The notes beneath the pieces are model-generated. The model saw only the letters and a program-made list of their open reading frames with translations, did not search any database and was not told the DNA's origin. This document shows positions 8,404 to 16,995 of a DNA stretch of 55,126 bases, piece by piece. The stretch comes from Paenibacillus maysiensis. GTDB lineage: Bacteria; Bacillota; Bacilli; Paenibacillales; Paenibacillaceae. The translations under genes were made by a program, and so were the position numbers. The stretch spans positions 1 to 55,126 of the forward strand of contig NZ_ASRY01000217.1 of the NCBI RefSeq assembly GCF_000520815.1, in the 5' to 3' direction. Numbering within the stretch: position 1 is the first letter of the stretch; each line of letters begins with the position of its first letter.

Positions 8404-9393
8404 ATGGATACAAGTTTACTGGTATTAGGTATTGTTATTTTTCTTGCTCTGGCATTTGATTTTATTAACGGTTTTCATGATACGGCGAACGCTATCGCAA
8501 CCTCGGTATCTACCCGTGCGTTGACGCCGCGTCGTGCGATTATTATGGCTGCGGTCATGAACTTTCTCGGAGCCATATTGTTTACAGGGGTTGCCAAGAC
8601 GATTGGTGGAAGTGTCGCTGACCCTACCAAGCTTACGAACGGGATTGATATCGTCATTGCGACGCTGATCGCAGCGATTATCTGGAATCTGCTCACATGG
8701 TGGTTCGGTATTCCTTCCTCATCTTCCCACGCATTGATTGGTGCGCTGGCGGGGGCTGTGTATGTAGGTGCCGGATCGGAGAAATTGAACTGGAGTGGCT
8801 TCATCGGAATTGTCGAGGGACTTATTTTCTCCCCGCTGATTGCTTTTGTAATCGGTTATATCGTAATGATCATTTTAAAATACATCTTCGCTCGTCGCAG
8901 TCCGCATACGGTGAACAAAGGTTTTCGCACGATGCAGGTCATTACGGCAGCGATTCAATCGTTCACGCACGGTACGAATGATGCTCAGAAGGCAATGGGA
9001 ATTATCACATTCGCACTCGTTTCGGCGGGTTATCAGGATCATCTGGAAGTGCCGATGTGGGTTAAAATTTCGGCCGCAACAGCCATGGCGCTCGGTACGT
9101 CCATTGGGGGCTGGAAGATCATCAAGACGATGGGCACCAAGATTTTTAAAATTGAGCCGATCAATGGCTTCGCTGCTGATATTTCCGGAGCTTCGGTTAT
9201 TTTCACAGCCACGCTGCTTCATTTACCGGTAAGTACCACTCATGCCATTACTTCGGCTATTTTGGGTGTTGGGTCTGCGAAGCGTTTTTCCGCTGTACGT
9301 TGGTCGCTGGCTGGTCGCATTGTCATTACTTGGGTCATTACGATTCCAATTTCTGCTTTATTGTCAGGTTTGATTTTCAAAATTCTTTTTTAG
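8404..9393 (+). CDS. pit: Low-affinity inorganic phosphate transporter, PiT family
   Basis: The 329-residue polytopic protein has both PiT signature halves: GFHDTANAIATSVSTRAL near residue 22 and FTHGTNDAQKAMG near residue 186, plus the S-x-S-S-H region (FGIPSSSSHALIG) and its C-terminal twin PVSTTHAITSAILG. It imports metal-phosphate using the proton gradient. The start follows AGGGAGT. It is the second gene of the DUF47-pit operon. Confidence 0.92.
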   Translation: MDTSLLVLGIVIFLALAFDFINGFHDTANAIATSVSTRALTPRRAIIMAAVMNFLGAILFTGVAKTIGGSVADPTKLTNGIDIVIATLIAAIIWNLLTWWFGIPSSSSHALIGALAGAVYVGAGSEKLNWSGFIGIVEGLIFSPLIAFVIGYIVMIILKYIFARRSPHTVNKGFRTMQVITAAIQSFTHGTNDAQKAMGIITFALVSAGYQDHLEVPMWVKISAATAMALGTSIGGWKIIKTMGTKIFKIEPINGFAADISGASVIFTATLLHLPVSTTHAITSAILGVGSAKRFSAVRWSLAGRIVITWVITIPISALLSGLIFKILF

Positions 9394-9438
9394 TTCATCA
9401 TTATTTCTCGAAAAATAAGTACACACTATAGGATACAC

Positions 9439-9478
9439 AATAAGCTTCCGTCCGCTTTTTGCGGCAGGGGCTTATTGG
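9439..9478 (+). terminator. Possible terminator after pit
   Basis: CAATAAGC (9439-9446) pairs with GCTTATTG (9471-9478), with an inner CCGC/GCGG stem. No T run follows, so the function is uncertain. The remaining bases up to 9635 hold no recognisable feature. Confidence 0.45.
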
Positions 9479-9635
9479 CATTACAGGGGCAAAAACAGGT
9501 CTTTTAAACCTTACCCAACCAGACAGATCCATGAAACATTTTTAAAAAAATATCTGACATCAAAGTAGTCAATTTTTGATAACTCCTGTAGAATAAACAG
9601 AAAACTTTGAACCGTTCAACTGACTGGAGGAACTT

Positions 9636-11084
9636 ATGCGAAAATCTGGAAAACTAATAGCGCTCATGATTTGTCTGTTTTTTGTGGTTGCTCTGGCCGG
9701 TAATTTCGGCGTAGTAGCACATGCAGAAAACAAAACAAAATATGATATCGGCACGGATACAACGTTCGCGCCTTTTGAGTTTGAAGATGTTGATGGTAAA
9801 TTTGTCGGAATCGACATGGATCTGCTAGCCGCTATCGCCAAGGATCAGAATTTTGACTATACCATTAAGCCTCTTGGCTTTAATGCGGCAGTGCAGGCCC
9901 TTGAAACGAATCAAGTGGACGGCGTCATTGCCGGCATGAGTATTACAGATGAACGTAAGCAAAAATTTGATTTTTCTGAACCGTATTTTGATTCAGGTGT
10001 GGTCATGGCGGTCCGTAAGGATAATGATACGATTAAACGCTATGAGGACCTGAAAGGGCAGCGTGTCGCAGTTAAAACAGGAACAGAGGGCTATACGTTC
10101 GCAGAGTCCATTAAGGCCAAATATGGCTTTACTACGGTTCCGTTCGATGATTCCTCTCAAATGTACGATGAGGTTAAAACTGGAAACTCAGTCGCATGTT
10201 TTGATGACTATCCGGTGCTGGCATACGGAGTGACACAGAATAATGGGCTCAAGCTTGTGACAGACAAGGAAAAAGGCGGTTCTTACGGTTTCGCTGTCAA
10301 TAAAGGCAGAAACCAGGAGCTGGTGGAGAAATTTAATGCAGGGCTTGTGAATCTTCGCAACAGCGGGGAATATGACAAAATCATGTCCAAGTATCTGGGC
10401 GAATCCGGCAAAGGTGCGGCACCTGTAGAGCGTGGTCGTTGGGAACTCATTTCCGCTTCTCTGCCTTCGCTGATCAAAGGAATGGGAAATACGCTGCTGT
10501 ACACGCTTGTATCCCTGCTGGTAGCTTTTGTGCTGGGTCTGGTGTTCGGCTTTATGAAGGTGAGTCACAATAAACTGTTCCGTGGTATTGCAACAGTTTT
10601 TGTCGATGTTTTCCGTGGTATTCCGCTGATCGTACTTGCTTTCTTTATTTACTTTGGGATTCCGCAGGCACTGGATTTTAAAATGCCGCTCTTTGTCGCG
10701 GCCGTACTGACGTTGTCTCTGAACGCGGGAGCTTATGTGACAGAGATAATCCGTGGAGGTATTCAGTCCATTGATCCGGGACAAATGGAAGCGGCTCGTT
10801 CTCTTGGTTTGCCATACCGGACGGCTATGCTCAAGATCATTTTGCCGCAGGCTGTGAAAATCATGATCCCATCGTTTATCAATCAGTTGGTTATTACGTT
10901 GAAGGATACGTCAATTTTGTCCGTTATCGGTCTGGTCGAATTGACCCAATCAGGTAAGATCATTATTGCGCGGACGTTCCAATCCTTTGATATTTGGCTG
11001 GTGGTTGCGGTGATGTATCTTATCGTCATTACAGTCCTGACCAAAATTTCCAACCGTCTTGAAGGGAGAGTTCGCCGTGGGTAA
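9636..11084 (+). CDS. Amino-acid ABC transporter, fused substrate-binding and permease protein (GlnH-GlnP type)
   Basis: This 482-residue protein fuses two functions. Residues 1-30 are a signal peptide; about 32-258 are a family 3 binding domain ([33 protein letters not shown]); about 265-480 are a HisM/GlnP-type permease with several membrane segments and the ATPase-contact loop EAARSLGLP. It should import a polar amino acid, probably glutamine or glutamate. The ATP-binding subunit starts inside its last codons. Such GlnHP fusions are known in Firmicutes, where two binding domains may sit on the permease dimer. Confidence 0.92.
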   Translation: MRKSGKLIALMICLFFVVALAGNFGVVAHAENKTKYDIGTDTTFAPFEFEDVDGKFVGIDMDLLAAIAKDQNFDYTIKPLGFNAAVQALETNQVDGVIAGMSITDERKQKFDFSEPYFDSGVVMAVRKDNDTIKRYEDLKGQRVAVKTGTEGYTFAESIKAKYGFTTVPFDDSSQMYDEVKTGNSVACFDDYPVLAYGVTQNNGLKLVTDKEKGGSYGFAVNKGRNQELVEKFNAGLVNLRNSGEYDKIMSKYLGESGKGAAPVERGRWELISASLPSLIKGMGNTLLYTLVSLLVAFVLGLVFGFMKVSHNKLFRGIATVFVDVFRGIPLIVLAFFIYFGIPQALDFKMPLFVAAVLTLSLNAGAYVTEIIRGGIQSIDPGQMEAARSLGLPYRTAMLKIILPQAVKIMIPSFINQLVITLKDTSILSVIGLVELTQSGKIIIARTFQSFDIWLVVAVMYLIVITVLTKISNRLEGRVRRG

Positions 11085-11805
11085 AATTATCGTCAAGAAC
11101 CTGAAAAAAAGCTATGGCAGTAACGAAGTACTGAAGGGCATTGATATGCAAGTACAGGAAGGCGAGGTTGTCTGCGTCATTGGCCCCTCGGGTTCGGGGA
11201 AAAGCACGTTTTTGCGTTGCATTAACATGCTGGAGGAAATTACCGCAGGCGAGGTCATCGTGGATGACTACAACTTGAGTGACAAGAGTGTGGACATTAA
11301 CAAGGTCCGTGAAAATATAGGTATGGTGTTTCAGCATTTCAACCTGTTCCCGCATATGACGGTGCTTAAGAACATTATGTTCGCGCCGACAGAGCTGGGT
11401 AAACAGTCCAAGCCAGAGGCCCGGGAGACCGCGTTGAAGCTGCTGAAGCGTGTGGGGTTGTCCGATAAGGCAGATGCATTGCCAGGACAGTTGTCCGGCG
11501 GTCAGAAGCAGCGTGTGGCGATTGCACGCGCGCTGGCCATGAACCCGGATATTATGCTGTTTGACGAGCCGACCTCGGCGCTTGATCCTGAAATGGTCGG
11601 AGAAGTGCTCGGCGTCATGAACGATCTGGCCCGTGAAGGTATGACGATGATGATCGTGACGCATGAGATGGGTTTTGCACGCGAAGTAAGCGACCGTGTC
11701 GTGTTCATGGACGGCGGCTACATCGTGGAGGAAGGAACGCCACAAGAGGTATTCGGTAATCCGCAAAATGAGCGGACGATTAGTTTCTTAGAGAAAGTAT
11801 TGTAA
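11077..11805 (+). CDS. Amino-acid ABC transporter ATP-binding protein (GlnQ-like)
   Basis: GTG at 11077 is chosen because AAGGGAGAG lies about seven bases upstream; a TTG at 11059 precedes that site. The 242-residue ATPase has Walker [10 protein letters not shown], the Q-loop FQHFNLFPH, the signature LSGGQKQR, Walker [13 protein letters not shown] and the switch His in VTHEMGF. It powers the fused GlnHP protein, whose gene it overlaps by 8 bp, so translation is probably coupled. Confidence 0.93.
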   Translation: MGKIIVKNLKKSYGSNEVLKGIDMQVQEGEVVCVIGPSGSGKSTFLRCINMLEEITAGEVIVDDYNLSDKSVDINKVRENIGMVFQHFNLFPHMTVLKNIMFAPTELGKQSKPEARETALKLLKRVGLSDKADALPGQLSGGQKQRVAIARALAMNPDIMLFDEPTSALDPEMVGEVLGVMNDLAREGMTMMIVTHEMGFAREVSDRVVFMDGGYIVEEGTPQEVFGNPQNERTISFLEKVL

Positions 11806-12043
11806 GTGGGGCAGGGTTTGCGTTGAATGTGTGAGATGTGCTCTTTGTGAGACGCTCCGCGGTCCATTTGATCTTTCGATCGCTGTTGCCCCCGGATTTC
11901 CTGAATAAGCTCATGGCTGGAGAAATCCGGGGGCAAAGGCGAGCGCTGACGCTTCTTCAGATTCAAATGGACCGCTGCGCTACTACTCGCTGAATCGACT
12001 TCCTTTTTTCACAGAAGCCTGCCCCACTCTTTTGGGGTGGAGC
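11805..12043. repeat. Large nested palindromic intergenic element
   Basis: Three nested inverted repeats share one axis: AGTGGGGCAGG (11805-11815) with CCTGCCCCACT (12018-12028); GCGGTCCATTTGA (11859-11871) with TCAAATGGACCGC (11963-11975); and TTGCCCCCGGATTT (11886-11899) with AAATCCGGGGGCAA (11923-11936). The right edge folds again into a hairpin to 12043. No protein is encoded. It looks like a dispersed, structured repeat rather than a simple terminator, though its first arm starts in the stop codon of the ATPase gene. Confidence 0.75.
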
Positions 12044-12173
12044 AGGAGAGGGAACTGGCAGCGCTGTGCTTGCTGCGCTGGGGGAATAACGAGGTAAGTA
12101 TTATATTCTGGTAGTAGATCCATTTTGCTTTTTTTAGAAAATGAACTAAAGAATACAACGAGTTGAACGAGAA

Positions 12174-12228
12174 CGAAGTGGGCGCAACAGCGATGGGAAG
12201 CACCATCCGACCGCGGAGTGGCACTTCG
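12174..12228 (+). other. Stem-loop in the leader of the GNAT gene
   Basis: CGAAGTG (12174-12180) pairs with CACTTCG (12222-12228), enclosing GATGG (12192-12196) and CCATC (12203-12207). It ends 46 bp before the ribosome site of the acetyltransferase gene. It could be a leader regulatory structure or a second dispersed repeat. Confidence 0.45.
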
Positions 12229-12285
12229 TAGGACGCAGGTGGTTGTTCTTTTATGATGTTTATTTCCATAAGTGGAGGGCTTACT

Positions 12286-12720
12286 TTGAAGATCAGGACG
12301 GCTAGAGAAGAGGATATTCCAGCCCTAGCTTATTTGATGGAGGAATTGGGTTATCCTACATCTGTAGAGGAAATGAAGCAGAGATATGATCGTATCGCTT
12401 CTAATCCTAACTATCATACCCTGGTGGCCGAAATTGAAGGCGAAGTGGTGGGGATGGTTGGGCTACACTATGATATCTTTTATGAAAGAAATGAAGATTA
12501 TGCGCGTATCGTTGTTTTTGTGATGGATTCGAAGCATCGTAATAAAGGCATCGGTAAGGCGCTAAATCAGGAAGCGGAAGCTTGGACCAAAGAGAATGGT
12601 TTGGTTGCCATTGCTTTGAACAGCGGTAATCGGAGTGAGCGACAGGATGCGCATCAATTTTATCGACGGTTAGGCTATGAAGCGACAAGTACAGGCTTTG
12701 TGAAATTAATTGAAGCATAA
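12286..12720 (+). CDS. GNAT family N-acetyltransferase
   Basis: TTG at 12286 is chosen because GGAGGG (12274-12279) lies six bases upstream, and the product then begins with the usual MKIRTAREEDIPALAYL. The 144-residue protein has the GNAT fold: VVGMVGLHY (beta 4), the acetyl-CoA loop SKHRNKGIGKALNQ (motif A, R-x-x-G-x-G/A variant) and a C-terminal FYRRLGYEATSTGFVK. It transfers acetyl groups to an unknown amine. It is monocistronic, with a long structured leader and its own terminator. Confidence 0.88.
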   Translation: MKIRTAREEDIPALAYLMEELGYPTSVEEMKQRYDRIASNPNYHTLVAEIEGEVVGMVGLHYDIFYERNEDYARIVVFVMDSKHRNKGIGKALNQEAEAWTKENGLVAIALNSGNRSERQDAHQFYRRLGYEATSTGFVKLIEA

Positions 12721-12748
12721 TTATCATTTGAGTTGCATTGTATTGTAT

Positions 12749-12795
12749 AAGGATATCTTGGGGGATTGTGATGGCCCAGGGGTATCCTTTTCTTT
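12749..12795 (+). terminator. Terminator after the GNAT gene
   Basis: AAGGATATCTTGGG and CCCAGGGGTATCCTT form an imperfect stem followed by TTCTTTATTT. Confidence 0.8.
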
Positions 12796-12907
12796 ATTTG
12801 GCTATATGAAGCATGAATACGGGGCTTGAGATTTGTATAACGCTGAATAGCTTATATACAATGTAAATAGAATCAATGACAGTAGTGTTAGGCGAGGGGG
12901 TTGTACG

Positions 12908-13867
12908 GTGATACGTACATTGGTTATAGGCCATGATCATCGGGTGATAGTGGGGCAGCCACTGGAGCAGATCGTCATGGAGGATTATATATGGATGTGG
13001 GTGGATTTTAGCGAGCCTACCGATCATGAATCGGAGCTGCTGACGAGTTATTTTCATTTTCATCCGTTGGCTGTAGAAGATTGTTTGCATGTTCTGCAAC
13101 GTCCAAAACTGGATTACTACGAGGATGTGCAATTTCTGGTGGTACATGCGCTGGATGTAGATACATTGGATGCGGAAGAAGTGGATATGTTTATTAGCAG
13201 CCGTTTCTTGGTGACATACCATCATCATGAACTGGAGGAGCTTGATCAGGCTTGGGAGCGGATTGTCCAGCATGCTAATGAACGCAAAATTTGGTCGCGT
13301 GGGCCGCTGGCTGCGGCTTATACCGTGGTGGACAAGCTGGTGGATAACTATTTCCCGAGTTTGTTCATGATTGAGGATGAGCTGGCAGAGCTGGAGAGCC
13401 TAGGCGGGCGTGAATCGGTGGAGGACTTGATGAAGCAGGTATTTGCCCTGCGAGGCAGGCTGCTCAAGCTGCGCCGTACGATTGTGCCGATGCGGGATTT
13501 GGCGTACCGGGTTCTTAATTCGCAGCATGTACAGGGTAAAGGGGAGCATAGGGCCTATTTTACGGATATTTATGACCATCTGCTCAAGCTGACCGACATG
13601 CTGGAGGCCGACCGCGAAATGACAGCCGACCTGAGAGATAGTTATATTTCGCTTAATTCCAACCGCATGAATTCGATCATGAAGACGTTGACCGTCATTA
13701 CGACTATTTTTATGCCCCTGACGCTGATTGCGGGTATCTATGGCATGAATTTTTCGTATATGCCCGAGTTGGGCTGGAAATACGGTTATTTTGGAGTACT
13801 GTTCTTTATGTTCATATTAAGTGCGGCGATGGTAATCTGGTTTATGCGTCGGGGCTGGTTCAAATAA
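12908..13867 (+). CDS. CorA-like divalent cation transporter
   Basis: The 319-residue protein starts at GTG after GCGAGGGGG. It has the long cytoplasmic N-terminal domain with FHFHPLAVEDCLH, a long coiled helix (about residues 170-265) and two C-terminal membrane helices with the pore motif YGMNF near residue 278. CorA proteins are pentameric channels for Mg2+, Co2+ or Ni2+. The C-terminus is basic (MRRGWFK). Its stop is six bases from the convergent stop of the next gene, leaving no room for a terminator. Confidence 0.9.
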   Translation: MIRTLVIGHDHRVIVGQPLEQIVMEDYIWMWVDFSEPTDHESELLTSYFHFHPLAVEDCLHVLQRPKLDYYEDVQFLVVHALDVDTLDAEEVDMFISSRFLVTYHHHELEELDQAWERIVQHANERKIWSRGPLAAAYTVVDKLVDNYFPSLFMIEDELAELESLGGRESVEDLMKQVFALRGRLLKLRRTIVPMRDLAYRVLNSQHVQGKGEHRAYFTDIYDHLLKLTDMLEADREMTADLRDSYISLNSNRMNSIMKTLTVITTIFMPLTLIAGIYGMNFSYMPELGWKYGYFGVLFFMFILSAAMVIWFMRRGWFK

Positions 13868-13873
13868 AATAGC

Positions 13874-14383
13874 CTACTTTCTTTTGCGCTTGCGCGGACG
13901 TCTGCGCGGGGTAGTGGTGCTTTTGCGCTGCGTCTTTTTCCGGCGTGGGCGCGGTGGTGTGTATTCATCCAATTCCTCGGCGATTTCCGTTGCAGAATTT
14001 TTACTCGCGGATTTTCCGAATACCGGTAGCGCGCCCATAATCAGCTTCGCCATCGGAGCAAACTGCTGCACGCTGGACATGACCTTTTGTACCTTGCCGA
14101 AAGTAGCGACAATCCCGTCAATGCCGCCCATACGGTCAATGATGCCTTTAATTTCGCCGAGGTTGCCGAGACCGCCGAGTAGCCCTCCTTTCGCTGGGAC
14201 CGGATCAGGTGTGACCACGGCGGCGGATTCTGTAATACTTGATGGCGCCTCATAAGGCACGAGTCCAGAGGAATCGACTTGCGGAACATCGCTATACGGG
14301 TCGAGTCCCGGATACGGAGATGAATTATACGGATCGGAAAGGGAACGCTGTGGCGGCCTCCGATGATAGTAGTGTCCAGGCAT
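13874..14383 (-). CDS. YqfQ/VrrA-like protein with highly basic tail
   Basis: The 169-residue protein has a Tyr/Pro/Ser-rich N-terminus (HYYHRRPPQRSLSDPY), a central hydrophobic glycine-rich helix region (GGLLGGLGNLGEIKGIIDRM and FGKVQKVMSSVQQFAP), and a C-terminal 35-residue tail that is almost all Arg, Lys, Thr and Pro. This layout resembles the YqfQ/VrrA family of spore-forming bacilli, suspected to be spore-associated. The assignment is tentative. The start follows AAAGGAATG. Confidence 0.6.
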   Translation of the reverse strand: MPGHYYHRRPPQRSLSDPYNSSPYPGLDPYSDVPQVDSSGLVPYEAPSSITESAAVVTPDPVPAKGGLLGGLGNLGEIKGIIDRMGGIDGIVATFGKVQKVMSSVQQFAPMAKLIMGALPVFGKSASKNSATEIAEELDEYTPPRPRRKKTQRKSTTTPRRRPRKRKRK

Positions 14384-14547
14384 GAGATCACATTCCTTTG
14401 CAGGTTGATACTCTACTGTATGTTACAAACGCACAGTGGGTTTAGGCGTGTGGCCCGAAATTAGGTATAAAAGCGGATTTGGGCTCAAGCACAGTACGAT
14501 CCTGCTGAAAAATAATGCTGTTCTGTGATGCGTGAAATCGTTAACGC

Positions 14548-14577
14548 TTGAAAAACCGACTATTCCTCGGGTACAAT
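14548..14577 (+). promoter_or_regulatory. Probable sigma-A promoter for yerC-sirB
   Basis: TTGAAA (14548-14553), an 18-bp spacer and TACAAT (14572-14577) lie 34 bp before the YerC start codon. Confidence 0.55.
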
Positions 14578-14611
14578 GGGGATAGATCGTAACCTTGGGA
14601 GATGATAATCC

Positions 14612-14902
14612 ATGCAGCTCAAAAAGCTTAATGATAAAAGTATTGATCAATTGTTCGAAGCCATCCTAACTTTAAAAAATTTGGAAGAGTGCTATGTATT
14701 CTTCGATGATTTGTGTACGATTAATGAAATTCAATCCCTCTCTCAACGTCTGGAAGTTGCCCGTATGCTGGGCAAAGGCAGTACGTATAACCAGATTGAA
14801 GCAGAGACGGGTGCCAGCACAGCTACGATTTCACGTGTTAAACGTTGCTTGAACTACGGTAATGACGGGTATAAATTGACACTTGAGCGTCTGGGGCGCT
14901 AA
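14612..14902 (+). CDS. YerC/YecD family TrpR-related regulator
   Basis: The 96-residue protein matches the YerC group: ECYVFFDDLCTINEIQSLSQRLEVARML, then the TrpR-like helix-turn-helix TYNQIEAETGASTATISRVKRCL at about residues 57-79. It should bind DNA as a dimer; the target and effector are unknown. Its stop codon overlaps the start of the chelatase gene (TAATG), so the two are translationally coupled. Confidence 0.9.
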   Translation: MQLKKLNDKSIDQLFEAILTLKNLEECYVFFDDLCTINEIQSLSQRLEVARMLGKGSTYNQIEAETGASTATISRVKRCLNYGNDGYKLTLERLGR

Positions 14903-15675
14903 TGCGAAGCCCTGGGGTACTGGTCATTAGCCATGGCTCAAGGGAGTCGTATTGGGTGGAACAGGTGGATCAGGCAGCCGCAAAGCTTCACTTGCCGAAG
15001 GATATGCCGTTAGAGGTTTCATTTTTGGAAACGGTTAAAGGAAGATTGATCCAGGATGGGATTGACCGTTTGGAAGCCCGAGGTGTGACAGATTTGCTGG
15101 TTGTGCCCTTGTTTATGTCGTCCGGCAGCACGCATGTAGACGAGATCAGTTATGCGCTGGGAGTCAAGGATACGCCAAACAAAGAAACGGATTTGGAGCC
15201 TTTTCGAGTCAAGGCGTGTGTGCATTTTGGCAGTCCGCTGGATGATGGAGAAGATGTGGCTCACATGGTTTGGGACAAGGTTAGCCCATTGTCGGTCAAC
15301 CCTGCGAGAGAGACTATTTTGCTTGTGGGACATGGCAGTGTGCATGATGGCTTTTTTCAGCGCTGGGAGCGAGGGATTTCTTCGTTAGCCCGTACGGTGC
15401 AAAGGGTGAGTCGTATCGCAACGGACTATGCCTTGCTGAATCCTGAGAGTGTATATGATAAGGTAGCGTATTGGAAGCAGGAGCGGGGTCGTGATGTTAT
15501 TGTGGCGCCACTTTTTTTAAGCTCGGGATATTTTACAAGTCGTATCATTCCTGGACGATTACAAGGGCTTGAATTCCGTTATTCGGGAGATCCTCTGCTG
15601 CCGCATCCCCTGCTCACAAGCTGGATGAACGGGCAAATTCATGAACTGCTGCATAGAATGCAGAAGCAAGAGTGA
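14902..15675 (+). CDS. Sirohydrochlorin chelatase (CbiX/SirB type)
   Basis: The 257-residue protein is a double-domain class II chelatase. The N-terminal half has VISHGSR and FMSSGSTHVDEI with the metal-ligand His; the C-terminal half repeats LLVGHGSVHDGF and PLFLSSGYFTSRII. It inserts Fe (or Co) into sirohydrochlorin in the siroheme or cobalamin route. No other siroheme gene is nearby; the partner YerC gene is coupled. A terminator lies about 70 bp downstream. Confidence 0.85.
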   Translation: MRSPGVLVISHGSRESYWVEQVDQAAAKLHLPKDMPLEVSFLETVKGRLIQDGIDRLEARGVTDLLVVPLFMSSGSTHVDEISYALGVKDTPNKETDLEPFRVKACVHFGSPLDDGEDVAHMVWDKVSPLSVNPARETILLVGHGSVHDGFFQRWERGISSLARTVQRVSRIATDYALLNPESVYDKVAYWKQERGRDVIVAPLFLSSGYFTSRIIPGRLQGLEFRYSGDPLLPHPLLTSWMNGQIHELLHRMQKQE

Positions 15676-15742
15676 GCAATAGGCCGCTTGTTTCAGCTAC
15701 AGCTTTATCATAGCCTGAAATTTCCGTATTTAGGCAAGCGTT

Positions 15743-15772
15743 GGCTTCTTTTATTGTAAAAGAGGCCTTTTT
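15743..15772 (+). terminator. Terminator after the chelatase gene
   Basis: GGCTTCTTTT (15743-15752) pairs with AAAAGAGGCC (15758-15767) with one G-T wobble, followed by five Ts. Confidence 0.8.
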
Positions 15773-15860
15773 CCAGTATGATGATATTTTGTATAGAGTG
15801 AATATGATGAATGAGAATATAAACATAAATATCATTAAATATACGGGTGGCGTAACGGGA

Positions 15861-16742
15861 ATGAAAAGTGCTAGATTGATCTATAATCCGACCTCCGGAC
15901 GTGAGGAAATGAAACGTCGCCTTGCGGACATTTTGCGGCGTCTGGATGAAGGTGGTATTGAAGCTTCTTGCCATGCAACTACGGGCGAAGGGGATGCAAC
16001 TCGTGAGACAGCAGAAGCCATTGAGCGCGGGTATGATATGATTATCGCCGCAGGCGGGGATGGTACATTGTACGAAGTTATTAACGGGATGGCCGAAAAG
16101 GAAAACCGTCCGCCCTTGGGCGTATTCCCGCAAGGGACGACGAATGATTTTGCCAGAGCATTGGGCATACCGAGGCAGTGGGAGGATTATTGTGATTTGG
16201 TTATTCGCCAAAATCCGAAGCCGCTGGATATCGGAAAAGCCAACAACCGTTATTTTATCAACATCGCAGGCGGCGGTACTTTGACCGAACTTACGTATGA
16301 AGTGCCAAGCAAGCTGAAAACGATGATTGGACAGTTGGCTTATTATTTTAAAGGTGTGGAGAAAATGGTCAGCCTTGCCCCGCAAGAACTGATTATCAAG
16401 GCATCGGGTCAGGAAGTGATACACGACGAGTTCATGCTTTTCCTGATTGCTAATACGAACTCGGTGGGTGGATTTGAAAAGCTGGCACCCGGCGCGACCA
16501 TTGATGATGGGCTGCTCGATGTGATCGCTGTGCGCAAATGTAATCTGGCGGAAATGATCCGGTTGGTGACACTCGCGCTGCGTGGTGAGCATTTGCAGGA
16601 CAAGAAAATCGTTTATTTTAAAACGGATTACATGGAAGTTACCTCACCCGGCTATGTCCAGCTTAATCTGGATGGCGAACTGGGTGGTACCCTGCCAGCC
16701 ACTTTCCGCAATTTGCCACAGCATTTGAATGTTTTTCGGTAA
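15861..16742 (+). CDS. dagK: Diacylglycerol kinase (DagK-like lipid kinase)
   Basis: The start at 15861 (MKSARLIYNPTSGREEM) matches the usual N-terminus of the family; the open frame extends 40 residues upstream into the terminator, which is unlikely to be coding. The 293-residue protein has the DAGK catalytic loop AAGGDGTLYEVING near residue 64 and the phosphate-binding FPQGTTNDFAR. It phosphorylates diacylglycerol for phospholipid recycling at the membrane. It is a single gene with terminators on both sides. Confidence 0.9.
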   Translation: MKSARLIYNPTSGREEMKRRLADILRRLDEGGIEASCHATTGEGDATRETAEAIERGYDMIIAAGGDGTLYEVINGMAEKENRPPLGVFPQGTTNDFARALGIPRQWEDYCDLVIRQNPKPLDIGKANNRYFINIAGGGTLTELTYEVPSKLKTMIGQLAYYFKGVEKMVSLAPQELIIKASGQEVIHDEFMLFLIANTNSVGGFEKLAPGATIDDGLLDVIAVRKCNLAEMIRLVTLALRGEHLQDKKIVYFKTDYMEVTSPGYVQLNLDGELGGTLPATFRNLPQHLNVFR

Positions 16743-16842
16743 GGAATGACGGTGAGTGTTTTCACTTCTCATTGCAGTACTGTACAGCACAGTACATGGA
16801 ATGTAGAGTTGGAAGTATTTTTCGCTATGACGATATCGGTTC

Positions 16843-16874
16843 TTGCCGTTCTCCGTGGGGAGTAACGGCATTTT
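16843..16874 (+). terminator. Terminator after dagK
   Basis: TGCCGTTCTCC and GGAGTAACGGCA form a stem with one bulged base, followed by TTTT. Confidence 0.8.
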
Positions 16875-16995
16875 CGAGTTCACGGTACTGGTGTTAATGT
16901 GTAGAGCACTGACCATATGATTATATATGGAGTTGTATGCCAATCATGAGCATAAACAGGTTTGAAAAGATTATCAGAAAGAAGTGACATCTATA

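Noticed and set aside
15741..15860. 40-residue N-terminal extension of the diacylglycerol kinase
   Set aside because: It would run through a terminator hairpin; homologues start at the residue encoded at 15861.
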